Both the position numbers and the translations under genes were made by a program. Shown piece by piece: positions 9,830 to 18,218 of a stretch of DNA of 64,000 nt (position 1 is the stretch's first letter; every line of letters starts with the position of its first letter). This stretch comes from Ignavibacteria bacterium. GTDB lineage: Bacteria; Bacteroidota; Ignavibacteria; Tepidaquicellales; Tepidaquicellaceae. The stretch lies in assembly GCA_036262055.1 (NCBI GenBank), contig DATAJP010000001.1:124001-188000 (forward strand). Reading direction: 5' to 3'. Below the pieces are notes generated by a model. That model saw only the letters and a list, made by a program, of their open reading frames with translations. It did no database searches and had not been told where the DNA came from.

Positions 9830-10279
9830 ATGAAAACGATAATCATAGACGGAAATAATTTGATGCATAAGATTTATGGGAATGCGGATAATCAACTTGC
9901 GATTATTGAGAGAGTTAAGACTTTTGTTGGAAAGAAAGACAAAGTGATTTTTTATTTTGATGGAGTTGGAGAGAGTAATAGAAGCGATGTGATTTTTTCG
10001 GGAAAGAAGAAAGCAGATGATTTGATGAGGGAATTTATAGAGAAGTTTAAGAATCATAAGATGTTGAAAGTTGTAAGTTCTGATAGAGAGATAAGCGGGC
10101 TTGCGAAAGTCTGCGGGTGCGAAGTGCAAAGCTCAGAGGAGTTTTATAAAGAGATGAATAAGAAGAATGTTATGAAAGGTAAGAATGTAAACCAGAGATT
10201 TATTTATGATGAGAAAGGGGAGAAACCGAGTAGTGTGAGCAGGAAGAGTCTGGATGAGTTTAGGAAGTTGTTTGGGTGA
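9830..10279 (+). CDS. YacP-like NYN-domain protein, putative RNase
   Basis: The 149-residue protein is counted from ATG 9830. The frame extends upstream to 9779, but that extension is encoded by a dispersed repeat. It opens with IIIDGNNLMHKIYG, the NYN/PIN-like metal-binding start. Next come VIFYFDGVG, FSGKKKADDLM and a late SSDREISGLAKVCGCEV. This order matches the YacP (DUF901) family of PIN-like ribonucleases, whose Bacillus member cleaves rRNA. The acidic residues expected for metal binding (D in IIIDGNN, DG in FYFDG, DD in KKADD, D in SSDRE) are present. A role in RNA processing is inferred from family membership. Confidence 0.8.
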   Translation: MKTIIIDGNNLMHKIYGNADNQLAIIERVKTFVGKKDKVIFYFDGVGESNRSDVIFSGKKKADDLMREFIEKFKNHKMLKVVSSDREISGLAKVCGCEVQSSEEFYKEMNKKNVMKGKNVNQRFIYDEKGEKPSSVSRKSLDEFRKLFG

Positions 10280-10283
10280 GTAC

Positions 10284-10311
10284 TGGGATTCCTGCCTTCG
10301 CAGGAATGACT
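10284..10311 (+). repeat. Family A palindrome
   Basis: The 28-bp copy (tgggattcctgccttcgcag, then gaatgact) lies 13 bases before the ATG of the downstream permease, in the same orientation as that gene. The hairpin stem attcctgc/gcaggaat encloses a cttc loop. Confidence 0.8.
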
Positions 10312-10324
10312 TCGATATTAGATT

Positions 10325-11128
10325 ATGGATTTAGAAATCATAGGGTATTGTTGTGCGTTGGTTGTAGGGATTTCTATGGGAATGCTCGGAGCAGGAGGCG
10401 CGATATTAACCATACCGATTATGGTTTATTTGTTTCATGTTGAACCAGTTCTTGCAACAGTGTATTCGCTTTTTATTGTTGGAAGCACTGCGTTTGCAGG
10501 TTCGATAAATTACATCAGGCAGGGATTGATTAATATTAAGTCGTCGCTGTTGTTTGCGATTCCTGCAGTGATAATTATGTTTGCGATGCGAAAACTTGTT
10601 GTGCCTGCGATACCGGGTGAGTTTGATATTGCGGGTGTGCATGTCTTAAAAGGAACTTTCATACTCGGATTTTTCAGCATAGTGCTTTTGTTTTCTTCGA
10701 TGTCTATGATTTTCGGCGGAGTGAAGAAAGAAAAAGAGCACAATTCACTCACGGGTAAAGAGAAATTAATTTTAATTCTTTCCGGCGCAGGCACGGGGAT
10801 TATAACCGGAATGATTGGTGCAGGCGGTGGGTTTATCATCATTCCCGCACTTGTTTTGCTTGCAAAGATGCCAATGAAAGAAGCAGTCGGGACGTCGCTG
10901 ATAATTATTACGATAAATTCACTTACGGGATTTGCGGGAGATCTGACCGGGAGTTATGAAATTAATTGGGCTTTAATTTTAACTTTTCTTTTGATTTCGA
11001 TTGCAGGAATTTTTATAGGAAGTGTTTTAGTGAAAAAGGTAGCATCTGCAAAGCTCAAAGTTGCTTTCGGGTGGTTTATTTTAGCAATGGGGATTTATAT
11101 TTTTATAAAAGAAATTTTTTTGAAATAA
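10325..11128 (+). CDS. TauE/SafE-family anion permease
   Basis: The 267-residue integral membrane protein has about eight hydrophobic segments in two similar halves. Each half carries the family's glycine-rich motif: SMGMLGAGGAILTIPIMVYL near residue 18 and ITGMIGAGGGFIIIPALVLL near residue 160. TauE/SafE proteins move sulfite, sulfonates or other sulfur-containing anions across the inner membrane. The genes that follow on the same strand are a rhodanese (11183) and a persulfide dioxygenase-rhodanese fusion (11562). Export of sulfite formed by persulfide oxidation is therefore the best guess. The substrate is inferred from context. Confidence 0.88.
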   Translation: MDLEIIGYCCALVVGISMGMLGAGGAILTIPIMVYLFHVEPVLATVYSLFIVGSTAFAGSINYIRQGLINIKSSLLFAIPAVIIMFAMRKLVVPAIPGEFDIAGVHVLKGTFILGFFSIVLLFSSMSMIFGGVKKEKEHNSLTGKEKLILILSGAGTGIITGMIGAGGGFIIIPALVLLAKMPMKEAVGTSLIIITINSLTGFAGDLTGSYEINWALILTFLLISIAGIFIGSVLVKKVASAKLKVAFGWFILAMGIYIFIKEIFLK

Positions 11129-11147
11129 ATTTTTAATAATAAAAAAA

Positions 11148-11174
11148 TGGATTCCTGCCTCCGCAGGAATGACA
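11148..11174 (+). repeat. Family A palindrome
   Basis: The 27-bp copy (tggattcctgcctccgcagg, then aatgaca) lies 8 bases upstream of the rhodanese start, in the gene's orientation. It could form a hairpin in the 5' leader of the rhodanese message. Confidence 0.8.
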
Positions 11175-11182
11175 AAAGGTAT

Positions 11183-11503
11183 ATGAAACACGAACATATA
11201 AACTCTGAAGACTTTAAAAAGAAAATGGAAGAGGGCGAGCACGTGCTTATTGATGTCCGCACCGAAGAAGAATTTCATAACGGGCATTTAAAGGAAGCCA
11301 TTGTGATTGATTTTTATTCACCGACATTCCAGATGGAAATAATGAAGCTCGACAAAGGAAAAAAATACTTGCTGTATTGCCGTTCGGGAAACAGAAGCGG
11401 GCAGGCAATGAACATGATGAAGTTCATGGGATTTCCTGAAGTGCTGAATCTTGAAAAAGGAATTAATGACTGGAACGAGAAAGGATTTGAGGTTCACAAA
11501 TAA
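11183..11503 (+). CDS. Single-domain rhodanese
   Basis: The protein has 106 residues from ATG 11183; an upstream in-frame ATG at 11147 lies within the family A repeat. It shows the rhodanese fold markers LIDVRTEEEFHNGHL near residue 22 and the active-site loop YCRSGNRSG with catalytic Cys66. Rhodaneses carry sulfane sulfur as a cysteine persulfide. It lies between a sulfite-type permease and a persulfide dioxygenase fusion, suggesting it donates or receives sulfur for that enzyme. It has no signal peptide, so it is cytoplasmic. Confidence 0.92.
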   Translation: MKHEHINSEDFKKKMEEGEHVLIDVRTEEEFHNGHLKEAIVIDFYSPTFQMEIMKLDKGKKYLLYCRSGNRSGQAMNMMKFMGFPEVLNLEKGINDWNEKGFEVHK

Positions 11504-11537
11504 ATTTCGGATTTCGGATTTCCTATTTCGAATTTAA
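11504..11537. repeat. Family D repeat, solo copy
   Basis: Three atttcggattt-like units in tandem (aatttcggatttcggatt..., ending atttcgaattt) lie right after the rhodanese stop. Similar units form the inverted repeats around the four-helix-bundle gene at 53.7-54.1 kb. Here no gene is enclosed. Confidence 0.6.
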
Positions 11538-11561
11538 ACAAATAAAGAATTTTAAAAATTT

Positions 11562-12902
11562 ATGGAAATAAAACAGTTTTATGACGATAATCTTGCGCAT
11601 GCATCATATGCGATATTAAGCAAGGGCGAGATTGCAATAATTGACCCCGCGAGGGACCCGCGACCATATTTGGATTATGCAAAAAATAATAATGGAAAAA
11701 TCATTGCTGTTATTGAGACGCATCCTCATGCTGATTTTGTAAGCTCGCATCTTGAGCTTCATAAAAAAACCGGAGCGGATATTTATGTCGGGAAGCTTGT
11801 CGGTGTTGAATATCCTCACAAAGCAGTCGATGAAGGTGATGAAATAAAAATCGGTGACATAAAAATTGAAGTGGTGAATACTCCGGGTCATTCACCTGAC
11901 AGCATTACGCTTCTAATCAAAGATGAGAACGGACAGGATTACGCGATTGCATCGGGAGATACATTGTTCGTGGGTGATGTGGGCAGACCGGACTTGCGCG
12001 AATCCGCAGGAAACATAAATCAGAAGCGCGAAGAACTTGCAGGTTCGATGTTTGAAACTGTGCAGACAAAGTTAAAAAAACTTAGTGATAATATTCTGGT
12101 TTATCCTGCGCACGGAGCCGGTTCGTTATGCGGAAAGTCATTGAGTGATGCACGCTTCAGCACTATTGGAGCGGAGAAAAAAGATAATTATGCGTTCCAG
12201 ATAAATAATAAAGAAGAATTCATAGATGCGCTGCTCGAAGACCAGCCGTTTATACCTGCTTACTTCGGATATAATGTTGAGCTTAACAGAAAAGGCGCAC
12301 CTGACTTTGAAGAAAGCATAAAAGCGGTTCCGAGAATTTCAAATGAGAGTGAGCTTAAGAAAGGTGTTCCGGTTGTTGATTCAAGAAGCAAAGATAAATT
12401 CAAAGCCGGGCATGTCAAAGGTGCGATAAATATCGAGAAGAGCTTGAAGTTTGAGACATGGCTTGGTTCTATTGTAAAACCCGGTGAGAAATTTTATTTG
12501 ATTTGCGACAGTGAGAATGATTTTGATATGATGTTAGGGAGAATCGCAAAAATCGGTTACGAGGTGAATGTTGAGGGGGTTTTGACAAATCCTTCAAGCG
12601 GTTTGGTGAAGTCGAAAGAGTTTGACATTGAGGATTTCAGGAAGCATCCTGAAAAATATAATATTGTCGATGTAAGAAATCAATCGGAGACAAAGCAGGG
12701 ACTGATTTTTAATAAAGCAAAGACAATCCCTTTGCATGAGTTGAGAAAAAGAATAAATGAAGTTCCGAAAGACAAGCCGGTGGTTTTCCATTGTGCAGGC
12801 GGTGGAAGAGGTGCTACAGCAGCAAGCATCGCGGAAGGAGAACTTGATGCAGATGTTTATGATCTGGGAGCGATGGTAAAAGATTTCGCAAGTAAAAAGT
12901 AA
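11562..12902 (+). CDS. Persulfide dioxygenase-like MBL-fold protein fused to two rhodanese domains
   Basis: The protein has 446 residues. Residues 1 to about 220 form an ETHE1-type metallo-beta-lactamase domain. Its metal motif is THPHADFVSSH (His54, His56, Asp58), with later ligands in NTPGHSPDS, SGDTLFVGDVGRPDLR and VYPAHGAGS. Such domains oxidise glutathione or other persulfides to sulfite. A first rhodanese-like domain (about 265-350) keeps VVDSRSKDKFKAGHVKGA, but its active loop reads ICDSENDF, so it may be inactive. The last domain (about 355-446) has NIVDVRNQSE and an intact-looking CAGGGRG loop. With the preceding rhodanese and permease it forms a compact persulfide/sulfite handling unit. 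No signal peptide is present. Confidence 0.92.
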   Translation: MEIKQFYDDNLAHASYAILSKGEIAIIDPARDPRPYLDYAKNNNGKIIAVIETHPHADFVSSHLELHKKTGADIYVGKLVGVEYPHKAVDEGDEIKIGDIKIEVVNTPGHSPDSITLLIKDENGQDYAIASGDTLFVGDVGRPDLRESAGNINQKREELAGSMFETVQTKLKKLSDNILVYPAHGAGSLCGKSLSDARFSTIGAEKKDNYAFQINNKEEFIDALLEDQPFIPAYFGYNVELNRKGAPDFEESIKAVPRISNESELKKGVPVVDSRSKDKFKAGHVKGAINIEKSLKFETWLGSIVKPGEKFYLICDSENDFDMMLGRIAKIGYEVNVEGVLTNPSSGLVKSKEFDIEDFRKHPEKYNIVDVRNQSETKQGLIFNKAKTIPLHELRKRINEVPKDKPVVFHCAGGGRGATAASIAEGELDADVYDLGAMVKDFASKK

Positions 12903-12920
12903 AAAGGCAGAAGTAAAAAT

Positions 12921-12957
12921 AACAACCCCCTTTATCCCCCTTTGTTAAGGGGGAATT
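12921..12957. repeat. CT-rich hairpin repeat (family C-like)
   Basis: The sequence is aacaaccccctttatccccc followed by tttgttaagggggaatt. The cccctt/aaggggg hairpin lies between the MBL-fold gene and the HD-domain gene. Confidence 0.6.
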
Positions 12958-12983
12958 TTAAAAAATTATTATTGTATAAATTT

Positions 12984-13520
12984 ATGTCGGTTAAGGCGCA
13001 AGAGTTAATAGAGCATTATATTAAAAACGAGGGATTGCGGAAGCACTGTTATGCGGTGGAGTCTGTGATGAGATTTTATGCGAAGAAGCTCAGTGAAGAT
13101 GAAGAGCGCTGGGGTGATGCAGGACTTTTGCATGATTTGGATTATGAAATGTATCCCGATACGCATCCTAATACCGCTGTGCCGATTCTGAAAGAAGCTG
13201 GATATGACGATGAATTTATCGATGTGATATTGGGGCACGGATATCCCGGCTGGAGCAACGTTCCGAGAACAACAAAGTTTGCTCATTATCTTTTTGCGAG
13301 TGATGAAGTAACTGGACTTGTGATGGCGTATTCGTTTATGAAACCCGACAAATATGCAACGATGGAAGTGAAAGGCGTGATGAAAAAATTTAAGGATAAA
13401 GCATTTGCAAGAAATGTGAATCGTGAAGATTTGATTTTAGGCGCAGAAGAAATCGGCGTTCCTCTCGACGAACATATCGGAAATGTCATCCTCGCAATGC
13501 GGGATGATGCAAGGTTATAA
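12984..13520 (+). CDS. HD-domain hydrolase-like protein
   Basis: The protein has 178 residues from ATG 12984; the frame upstream of it runs through a repeat. It has the HD-superfamily pattern RKHCYAVESVM, then GLLHDLDYEMYPDTHP (the His-Asp doublet), a later ILGHGY, and ASDEVTGLVMAY. This arrangement matches the small HD proteins annotated as HDIG-type hydrolases. The substrate is unknown; metal-dependent phosphohydrolase activity is expected from the family. It overlaps the convergent kinase-like gene by 6 bp at its 3' end. Confidence 0.85.
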   Translation: MSVKAQELIEHYIKNEGLRKHCYAVESVMRFYAKKLSEDEERWGDAGLLHDLDYEMYPDTHPNTAVPILKEAGYDDEFIDVILGHGYPGWSNVPRTTKFAHYLFASDEVTGLVMAYSFMKPDKYATMEVKGVMKKFKDKAFARNVNREDLILGAEEIGVPLDEHIGNVILAMRDDARL

Positions 13521-14033
13521 GTTACCTTGAAATGTTTTTAAAAACTTGCGCAGTTCCTTCCTATTTTTAAATATAAAAACTTTTTTCTTGTCCTGATATT
13601 CAGGAAGCATTTGTCTGAGTTCTGGTTCGTAAGTTTTATGAACGAGCCACATTGCTTCTAATGTTCTCTTAAGTACATGCCGACGGAATGCGCCTGGCGG
13701 GTCGTATGGATTTTGTTTGAAATAATATTGAAAATATCTTTTGATTGCAAAAACATAACTGAACCAGACAGGGTATGCGAGATAAATTATTGTGTCTGCT
13801 TCATCGAGACGCTGTTTAAGTGTTGAGTTATAGCCCCAACCCTCGATTATACAGTTACCGGTTTTAAAAATTTCCGCGAGGTTTGCTTTGAATTCATTTT
13901 CGGGAACGCGCTCCCATTTTGCTTTATAAACCATCTGGTCGGTATGATAGACGGGGATGTTCAGCTTTTTTCCTAGCATGTCTCCGAGAGTTGATTTTCC
14001 CGTCCCGCCGTTACCGATGATGATGAGTTTCAA
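13515..14033 (-). CDS. Small P-loop kinase, adenylate-kinase/FlaR-like
   Basis: The protein has 172 residues. The Walker A motif GNGGTGKST starts at residue 8. It continues with NIPVYHTDQMVYKAKWERVPENEF and CIIEGWGYNSTLKQRLDEADTIIYLAYP. This order is typical of the 'DNA topology modulation protein'/FlaR group of adenylate-kinase-like ATPases. True substrate and function are not established for that group. Translation begins at TTG 14033, overlapping the stop of the upstream minus-strand gene by 4 bp (TTGA), so the two are translationally coupled. Confidence 0.82.
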   Translation of the reverse strand: MKLIIIGNGGTGKSTLGDMLGKKLNIPVYHTDQMVYKAKWERVPENEFKANLAEIFKTGNCIIEGWGYNSTLKQRLDEADTIIYLAYPVWFSYVFAIKRYFQYYFKQNPYDPPGAFRRHVLKRTLEAMWLVHKTYEPELRQMLPEYQDKKKVFIFKNRKELRKFLKTFQGNL

Positions 14034-14728
14034 TGATAACTCCTATAGCTCCATAAAACAATTTCAAAAGCATCTTTTATTTTTTCAATGTTATCAGAAG
14101 GTAAATTTTCATAATTATCCCAAGTAACTTCAGGAATGCAATTACTTAGACTTTTTAAAGAATCAGTAGTATTAATTTCAATCAAATCGGTTGAATTTAA
14201 TGAAGCAGAATATTCATTAAATCTATCAGAATAAAAGCTATTTATGATTTTCTCTAAACTATCTTTATTGGCTAAAGTAACTCTACTCGATAATGTCCAG
14301 TTATTATTTTTAATACGATTTTCTAAATTATTCAAAGTAATAAAAACAGTTCTTTCGGAATTTGGTGGAATTACATATAATTTTGGAAAATTACAATAAA
14401 AGGCCGGATAAGAACCATCTCCGAAAAAATGCGTTACCTTTTCTTCTAATAAAAATATAAGATTTACTGAATACATAAAAGAAAATGGGTATGCAGTAGA
14501 AAATATTGTATTATCTGCATAGCGCAAATAAAAATCTAAAGGAGTTATATAAGTATTTGATGTTTTATTTGTTATGGTAAAGTAAATTTTTTCAGGGATA
14601 CGGTCACCTTTAATTTCGCTTGGATAAATTCTTAGATATAGTGAATCATTTTTTGCTAATGAGGATTGATAAAAAAATAAAAATAAAATTAGTATAAGTA
14701 ATCTCCTTAGATTATAAAATTCCGGCAT
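14030..14728 (-). CDS. Secreted protein of unknown function
   Basis: The protein has 232 residues. The N-terminus (RRLLILILFLFFYQSSLA) is a signal peptide. The mature domain starts with SLYLRIYPSEIKGDRIPEKI and looks like a beta-sandwich: IYFTITNKTSNTYITPLDFY, then VIPPNSERTVFITLNNL. The sequence is noticeably more AT-rich than the genes around it. It forms a two-gene unit with the kinase-like gene through a 4-bp overlap, but nothing suggests a shared pathway. I recognise no family. Confidence 0.6.
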   Translation of the reverse strand: MPEFYNLRRLLILILFLFFYQSSLAKNDSLYLRIYPSEIKGDRIPEKIYFTITNKTSNTYITPLDFYLRYADNTIFSTAYPFSFMYSVNLIFLLEEKVTHFFGDGSYPAFYCNFPKLYVIPPNSERTVFITLNNLENRIKNNNWTLSSRVTLANKDSLEKIINSFYSDRFNEYSASLNSTDLIEINTTDSLKSLSNCIPEVTWDNYENLPSDNIEKIKDAFEIVLWSYRSYH

Positions 14729-14744
14729 ACTTAAAAATTATCGT

Positions 14745-14772
14745 TTGGATTCCCGCTTGCGCGGGAATGACA
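14745..14772 (+). repeat. Family A palindrome
   Basis: The copy (ttggattcccgcttgcgcgg, then gaatgaca) lies between divergent genes, 95 bases before the ABC ATPase start and 17 bases upstream of the minus-strand start at 14728. The stem attcccgc/gcgggaat is perfect. Confidence 0.8.
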
Positions 14773-14867
14773 AGGGTTAATGATAGATTTTTAGTGCAAC
14801 TTTAAGCAAATTAATAAGTAGAATGTGTAAAAAAATAATCATAAATTAGTTGATATTTAATTGAAAA

Positions 14868-15800
14868 ATGGCTGTTGTTGAGATAAAAAATCTTACAAAA
14901 GAGTATTCTGCTAAAAGTTTTTCAAAAGCGAAAATTACCGCTTTGAAAAATTTCAGTCTGGATGTAGAAGGTGGGCAGATATTCGGTCTGCTTGGTCCGA
15001 ATGGCGCAGGCAAGACTACGCTTGTAAAGATTTTGCTCGGCATAGTGTTCCCAACCATCGGTGAAGTTAAAGTTTTTGACCATCCCTTAAGCAATATTTC
15101 ATATAAAACAAAAATCGGATACCTGCCTGAGAATCATAGGTTTCCGCCATATCTCACCGGTGAGCAGGTGCTTTCTTTATACGGAAAGCTGAGCGGCATG
15201 AATGATAACGAAGTGAAAGGAAAAATTCCCGAAATGCTTAGAATGGTCGGGATGGAGCAATGGGGAAAGACGAGAATAAAAAAATATTCGAAAGGAATGA
15301 TGCAGAGAATCGGGCTTGCACAGTCGATGATAAATAATCCTGATTTGATTTTTCTCGATGAACCGACTGATGGAGTTGACCCGATTGGAAGAAAAGAAAT
15401 AAGAGACATTCTTTTAAATCTGAAATCGCAGGGCAAGACTGTTTTTTTAAATTCCCATTTGCTTAGCGAGATAGAATTAATCTGCGACAGAGTTGCGATT
15501 CTTAATAAAGGAGAACTCATAAAATACGGAACGATTGATGAGATAACATCATCGAGCGATACTTATATTTTCTCAACTGAGGATATGAAAGATGAGCTGA
15601 TAAATAATCTGATACTTTCTTATAAAGCAATTGTGCATAACAAGAATGAATTTGTTTTTCAAACTACTTCAATTGAGGAGCTGAACAAACTAATTGATTA
15701 CTTGCGAAGTAATAAAATTCTGATTAGAAGCGTAGCGGAAGAAAAGAACAGTCTTGAAAGCATGTTTATAAATTTAATCGGACAGCAAAAAGCAAATTAA
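14868..15800 (+). CDS. ABC transporter ATP-binding protein
   Basis: The 310-residue ATPase has Walker A (GPNGAGKTT), a Q-loop region (IGYLPENHRFPPYLTGEQ), the signature YSKGMMQRIGLAQ and Walker B (LIFLDEPTDGVDP). The H-loop is in NSHLLSEIE. A C-terminal extension of about 80 residues resembles that of ABC-2 exporter ATPases (CcmA/NosF/GldA type). The next gene, 10 bp downstream, is a matching permease, so together they form one ABC-2 exporter. The cargo is not evident; no nos or gliding genes are nearby. Confidence 0.93.
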   Translation: MAVVEIKNLTKEYSAKSFSKAKITALKNFSLDVEGGQIFGLLGPNGAGKTTLVKILLGIVFPTIGEVKVFDHPLSNISYKTKIGYLPENHRFPPYLTGEQVLSLYGKLSGMNDNEVKGKIPEMLRMVGMEQWGKTRIKKYSKGMMQRIGLAQSMINNPDLIFLDEPTDGVDPIGRKEIRDILLNLKSQGKTVFLNSHLLSEIELICDRVAILNKGELIKYGTIDEITSSSDTYIFSTEDMKDELINNLILSYKAIVHNKNEFVFQTTSIEELNKLIDYLRSNKILIRSVAEEKNSLESMFINLIGQQKAN

Positions 15801-15810
15801 TGGCAATTTA

Positions 15811-16626
15811 ATGATATTTGGAACATTAATATTCAGCACGTTCAAAGAAGCTCTTGAGAAAAAAATCATCCTCGTGATTTTCATTGTGATTGCTTTGATT
15901 GTTTTCCTGATGCTTGCGTTTCTGAACCTTGATTCCGTCGTTGGAATGAATGACCTGTTAAAAATGCAGGGTGAGGAAGGTTACAGACAGGGTATCATAG
16001 AATTTGAAAATGTTCTCATCAGCCAGCCGACTTTTCTTGTTGTGTTTTCGCTTCTCATAGTTTTGTCCGCTTCGTTTATTCCTTCCATGCTTGAAAAGGG
16101 AAGCGTTGATGTGCTGCTATCAAAACCGATTTCAAGAGTAAACATAATTCTGGGTAAATATATATCGGTTGTTCTCTTTGCATTCTTGATAATTGCATTT
16201 TTGATTTCGCTTATATGGCTTATGATTTCGATTAAGTCAGGCATCTGGCATTTTCCTTATCTGCAATCTATAATCTGGTTTACATTTATATTTGCAGTGC
16301 TTTACTCACTTGTTCTATTGACGGGAGTTTTAACTCAAAGCACTGTGCTGAGCATTATAATAAATTTACTGTTGTTGTTTCCTGTTACAGGATTGCTTGC
16401 GGCGAGAGAGGCATTAATGCTTGGATTTTTAAGCAGTGATGTGGCGAAAGGCATCATAAACTTTTTTTATTACATATTTCCTAAGCCGTGGGATTTACGG
16501 GAGATGTGCGTGATTCTGATATCAGGCGGAACAATAGAAAGCTGGCAACCGCTTATAACATCAGTTTTGTTTATGCTTGCAATGCTTTCAATCTCGATTT
16601 ATTACTTCTCGAAAAAAGATTATTAA
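15811..16626 (+). CDS. ABC-2-type transporter permease
   Basis: The 271-residue protein has about six transmembrane segments: one near residues 18-38, one at LVVFSLLIVLSASFIP, then ISVVLFAFLIIAF, SIIWFTFIFAVLYSLVLL, IIINLLLLFPVTGLLA and a final SVLFMLAMLSISIYYF. The loop ASFIPSMLEKGSVDVLLSKPISR is the conserved ABC-2/NosY-type cytoplasmic coupling segment. It starts 10 bp after the ATPase gene and is surely co-transcribed with it. It converges with a VOC-family gene only 3 bases away. Confidence 0.9.
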   Translation: MIFGTLIFSTFKEALEKKIILVIFIVIALIVFLMLAFLNLDSVVGMNDLLKMQGEEGYRQGIIEFENVLISQPTFLVVFSLLIVLSASFIPSMLEKGSVDVLLSKPISRVNIILGKYISVVLFAFLIIAFLISLIWLMISIKSGIWHFPYLQSIIWFTFIFAVLYSLVLLTGVLTQSTVLSIIINLLLLFPVTGLLAAREALMLGFLSSDVAKGIINFFYYIFPKPWDLREMCVILISGGTIESWQPLITSVLFMLAMLSISIYYFSKKDY

Positions 16627-16629
16627 GGT

Positions 16630-17139
16630 TTAATAAGTTGTGTTTCCTTCGAATCCCACACCAAGAGGTTCCCAGAGCTCGATTTTGTTTCCATCAATAT
16701 CCATTATGTGAACAAATTTGCCGTAATCATACGTTTCGATTTCGTCAACAACTTCAACGCCTTCAGATTTCAAAGTCTTGACAAGCTCTTCAAGATTTTC
16801 TACGCGGTAGTTTATCATAAATTCTTTTTGCGAAGGCTCAAAATATTTAGTTGTGCTTTTAAACGGACTCCAAGCTGTAAAACCTTTTTTGTCGGGATTA
16901 TCGGTTAAGCGCCATTCAAAAGTTGCTCCATATTCGTCTGTTTTTAACCCAAGATGTTTTTGATACCACTCTTTTGTTTTTGCAGGGTCATCGACTTTAA
17001 AGAAGATGCCTCCAAGTCCTGTTACTTTTTTCATTTGATTTAGATTTTTATTTTCAGCTAATAAATTATTGTTCGAGATAAATAAATATACGTTAAACAG
17101 CAAAGAAAAGATTAGCCCGGTAAAAAATATTTTTTTCAT
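16630..17139 (-). CDS. Membrane-anchored VOC/glyoxalase-like protein
   Basis: The 169-residue protein begins with an N-terminal hydrophobic segment (about 4-22) that is a signal peptide or anchor, followed by a polar linker. From about residue 42 a VOC domain follows: GLGGIFFKVDDPAKTKEWYQ, LGLKTDEYGATFEW, then EFMINYRVENLEELV and DIDGNKIELWEP. The last motif carries the usual C-terminal metal-binding Glu. Export is unusual for a glyoxalase-like protein and points to a periplasmic small-molecule role. The substrate cannot be read from sequence. Confidence 0.82.
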   Translation of the reverse strand: MKKIFFTGLIFSLLFNVYLFISNNNLLAENKNLNQMKKVTGLGGIFFKVDDPAKTKEWYQKHLGLKTDEYGATFEWRLTDNPDKKGFTAWSPFKSTTKYFEPSQKEFMINYRVENLEELVKTLKSEGVEVVDEIETYDYGKFVHIMDIDGNKIELWEPLGVGFEGNTTY

Positions 17140-17251
17140 AATTTAATATTCTATAATTTTTTAAGGAATGTATATTATGGAAAATAATTCACCATTTTAA
17201 AAAAGGATAATATAAAATATATTTGCAAAACCAAAAATTAAACACTATAAA

Positions 17252-17752
17252 ATGGCAAATAACCCAACACATAAACTTAAATTAAAAGCAGAGGGAAGCG
17301 TTCTTGTTGATGACAAAGGTGGAGTAGTAAAATATGCAGACGTAAATAATTTTCCGATTCTGAAAGACATGACAATGTTTTATGCAAAGCTTGAAAAAGG
17401 AGGACTTCGTGAGCCGCACTGGCATCCGAATGCGTCAGAACTGGATTATGTTGTTAAGGGAAAAGTGCGAATCGGAATTTTAAGCGGAGATATGTCACGA
17501 GAGACAGTTGATTTGGAGCCGGGAGATATTTGTTATATTCCGCGAGGATATTTTCATTATATATTGAATCTTGCTGACGGAGAGTCTGAGCTTGCTATTG
17601 CTTTCAGCGACCCGAATCCTGAAGACATCGGATTAACAGGTGCGGTTGGATTTTTGGATAATGATTTGTTGGGATTATCTTTTAATACAAGTCCTGATGT
17701 TTTTAAAGATGTACCAAAACCTGATGGCAATCTTATTATAACGCCGAGATAA
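17252..17752 (+). CDS. Cupin-domain protein, oxalate decarboxylase-like
   Basis: The protein has 166 residues. A single cupin barrel carries motif 1 (EPHWHPNASELDYVVKGKVR, with two His and a Glu) and motif 2 (PGDICYIPRGYFHYI, with the late His). The layout resembles one half of bicupin oxalate decarboxylases or germins, which bind Mn. A possible -7 element (tatatttg) lies at 17218-17225. The 3' end overlaps a convergent GNAT gene by 17 bp. Enzymatic activity is not certain for a monocupin. Confidence 0.85.
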   Translation: MANNPTHKLKLKAEGSVLVDDKGGVVKYADVNNFPILKDMTMFYAKLEKGGLREPHWHPNASELDYVVKGKVRIGILSGDMSRETVDLEPGDICYIPRGYFHYILNLADGESELAIAFSDPNPEDIGLTGAVGFLDNDLLGLSFNTSPDVFKDVPKPDGNLIITPR

Positions 17753-18215
17753 TACGCGTTATATCAAACTGATAAATTGACAAATAACGGTTTTTAATTT
17801 TGCTTTCTTTCTTTTCGATTACTTCACCCTTCATTTTTTCATAAAATCCATTTGAGTTTGGATCTGAAATGACAATGAATCTTGATTGATTCATTGTCAT
17901 TATTTTTTTAATAATATTTTTAAAAATAATTTTCCCAAAACCTTTATTTTGAAAATCAGGTAAAAGCCATAAATGGTCTAACTCAGGACAGTCAAATTCG
18001 GAGTTAAATCTAATAGCATAAAATCCAATTAATATATTGCCATTAAGAATTTTGTAAACAATATTGTTACTTATGTAAGATGAATTAATTGTTAGCTCGT
18101 CTTTCCATAAAATCATTTCTTCATCTGTATAACCCCAATTTTTCTTGGATGTAATTGCAATGTTTGTAAGCTCATTGTAATCAGTTTCAGATGCTTTCCT
18201 ATACACTAAATTCAT
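17736..18215 (-). CDS. GNAT-family N-acetyltransferase
   Basis: The 159-residue protein begins with YRKASETDYNELTNIAITSK. It has the GNAT core strand FYAIRFNSEFDCPELDHLWL and the acetyl-CoA motif A (LPDFQNKGFGKIIFKNIIKK; Q-x-x-G-x-G form). A terminal FYEKMKGEVIEKKESK follows. It is AT-rich compared with neighbours. It probably forms a pair with the DinB-like gene 3 bp upstream. The acetyl acceptor is unknown. Confidence 0.85.
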   Translation of the reverse strand: MNLVYRKASETDYNELTNIAITSKKNWGYTDEEMILWKDELTINSSYISNNIVYKILNGNILIGFYAIRFNSEFDCPELDHLWLLPDFQNKGFGKIIFKNIIKKIMTMNQSRFIVISDPNSNGFYEKMKGEVIEKKESKIKNRYLSIYQFDITRIISAL

Positions 18216-18218
18216 ATT

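Noticed and set aside
9632-10129. Minus-strand frame across the repeat and the YacP-like gene
   Set aside because: It runs through the 9748-9813 repeat and is antisense to a recognised NYN-domain gene.
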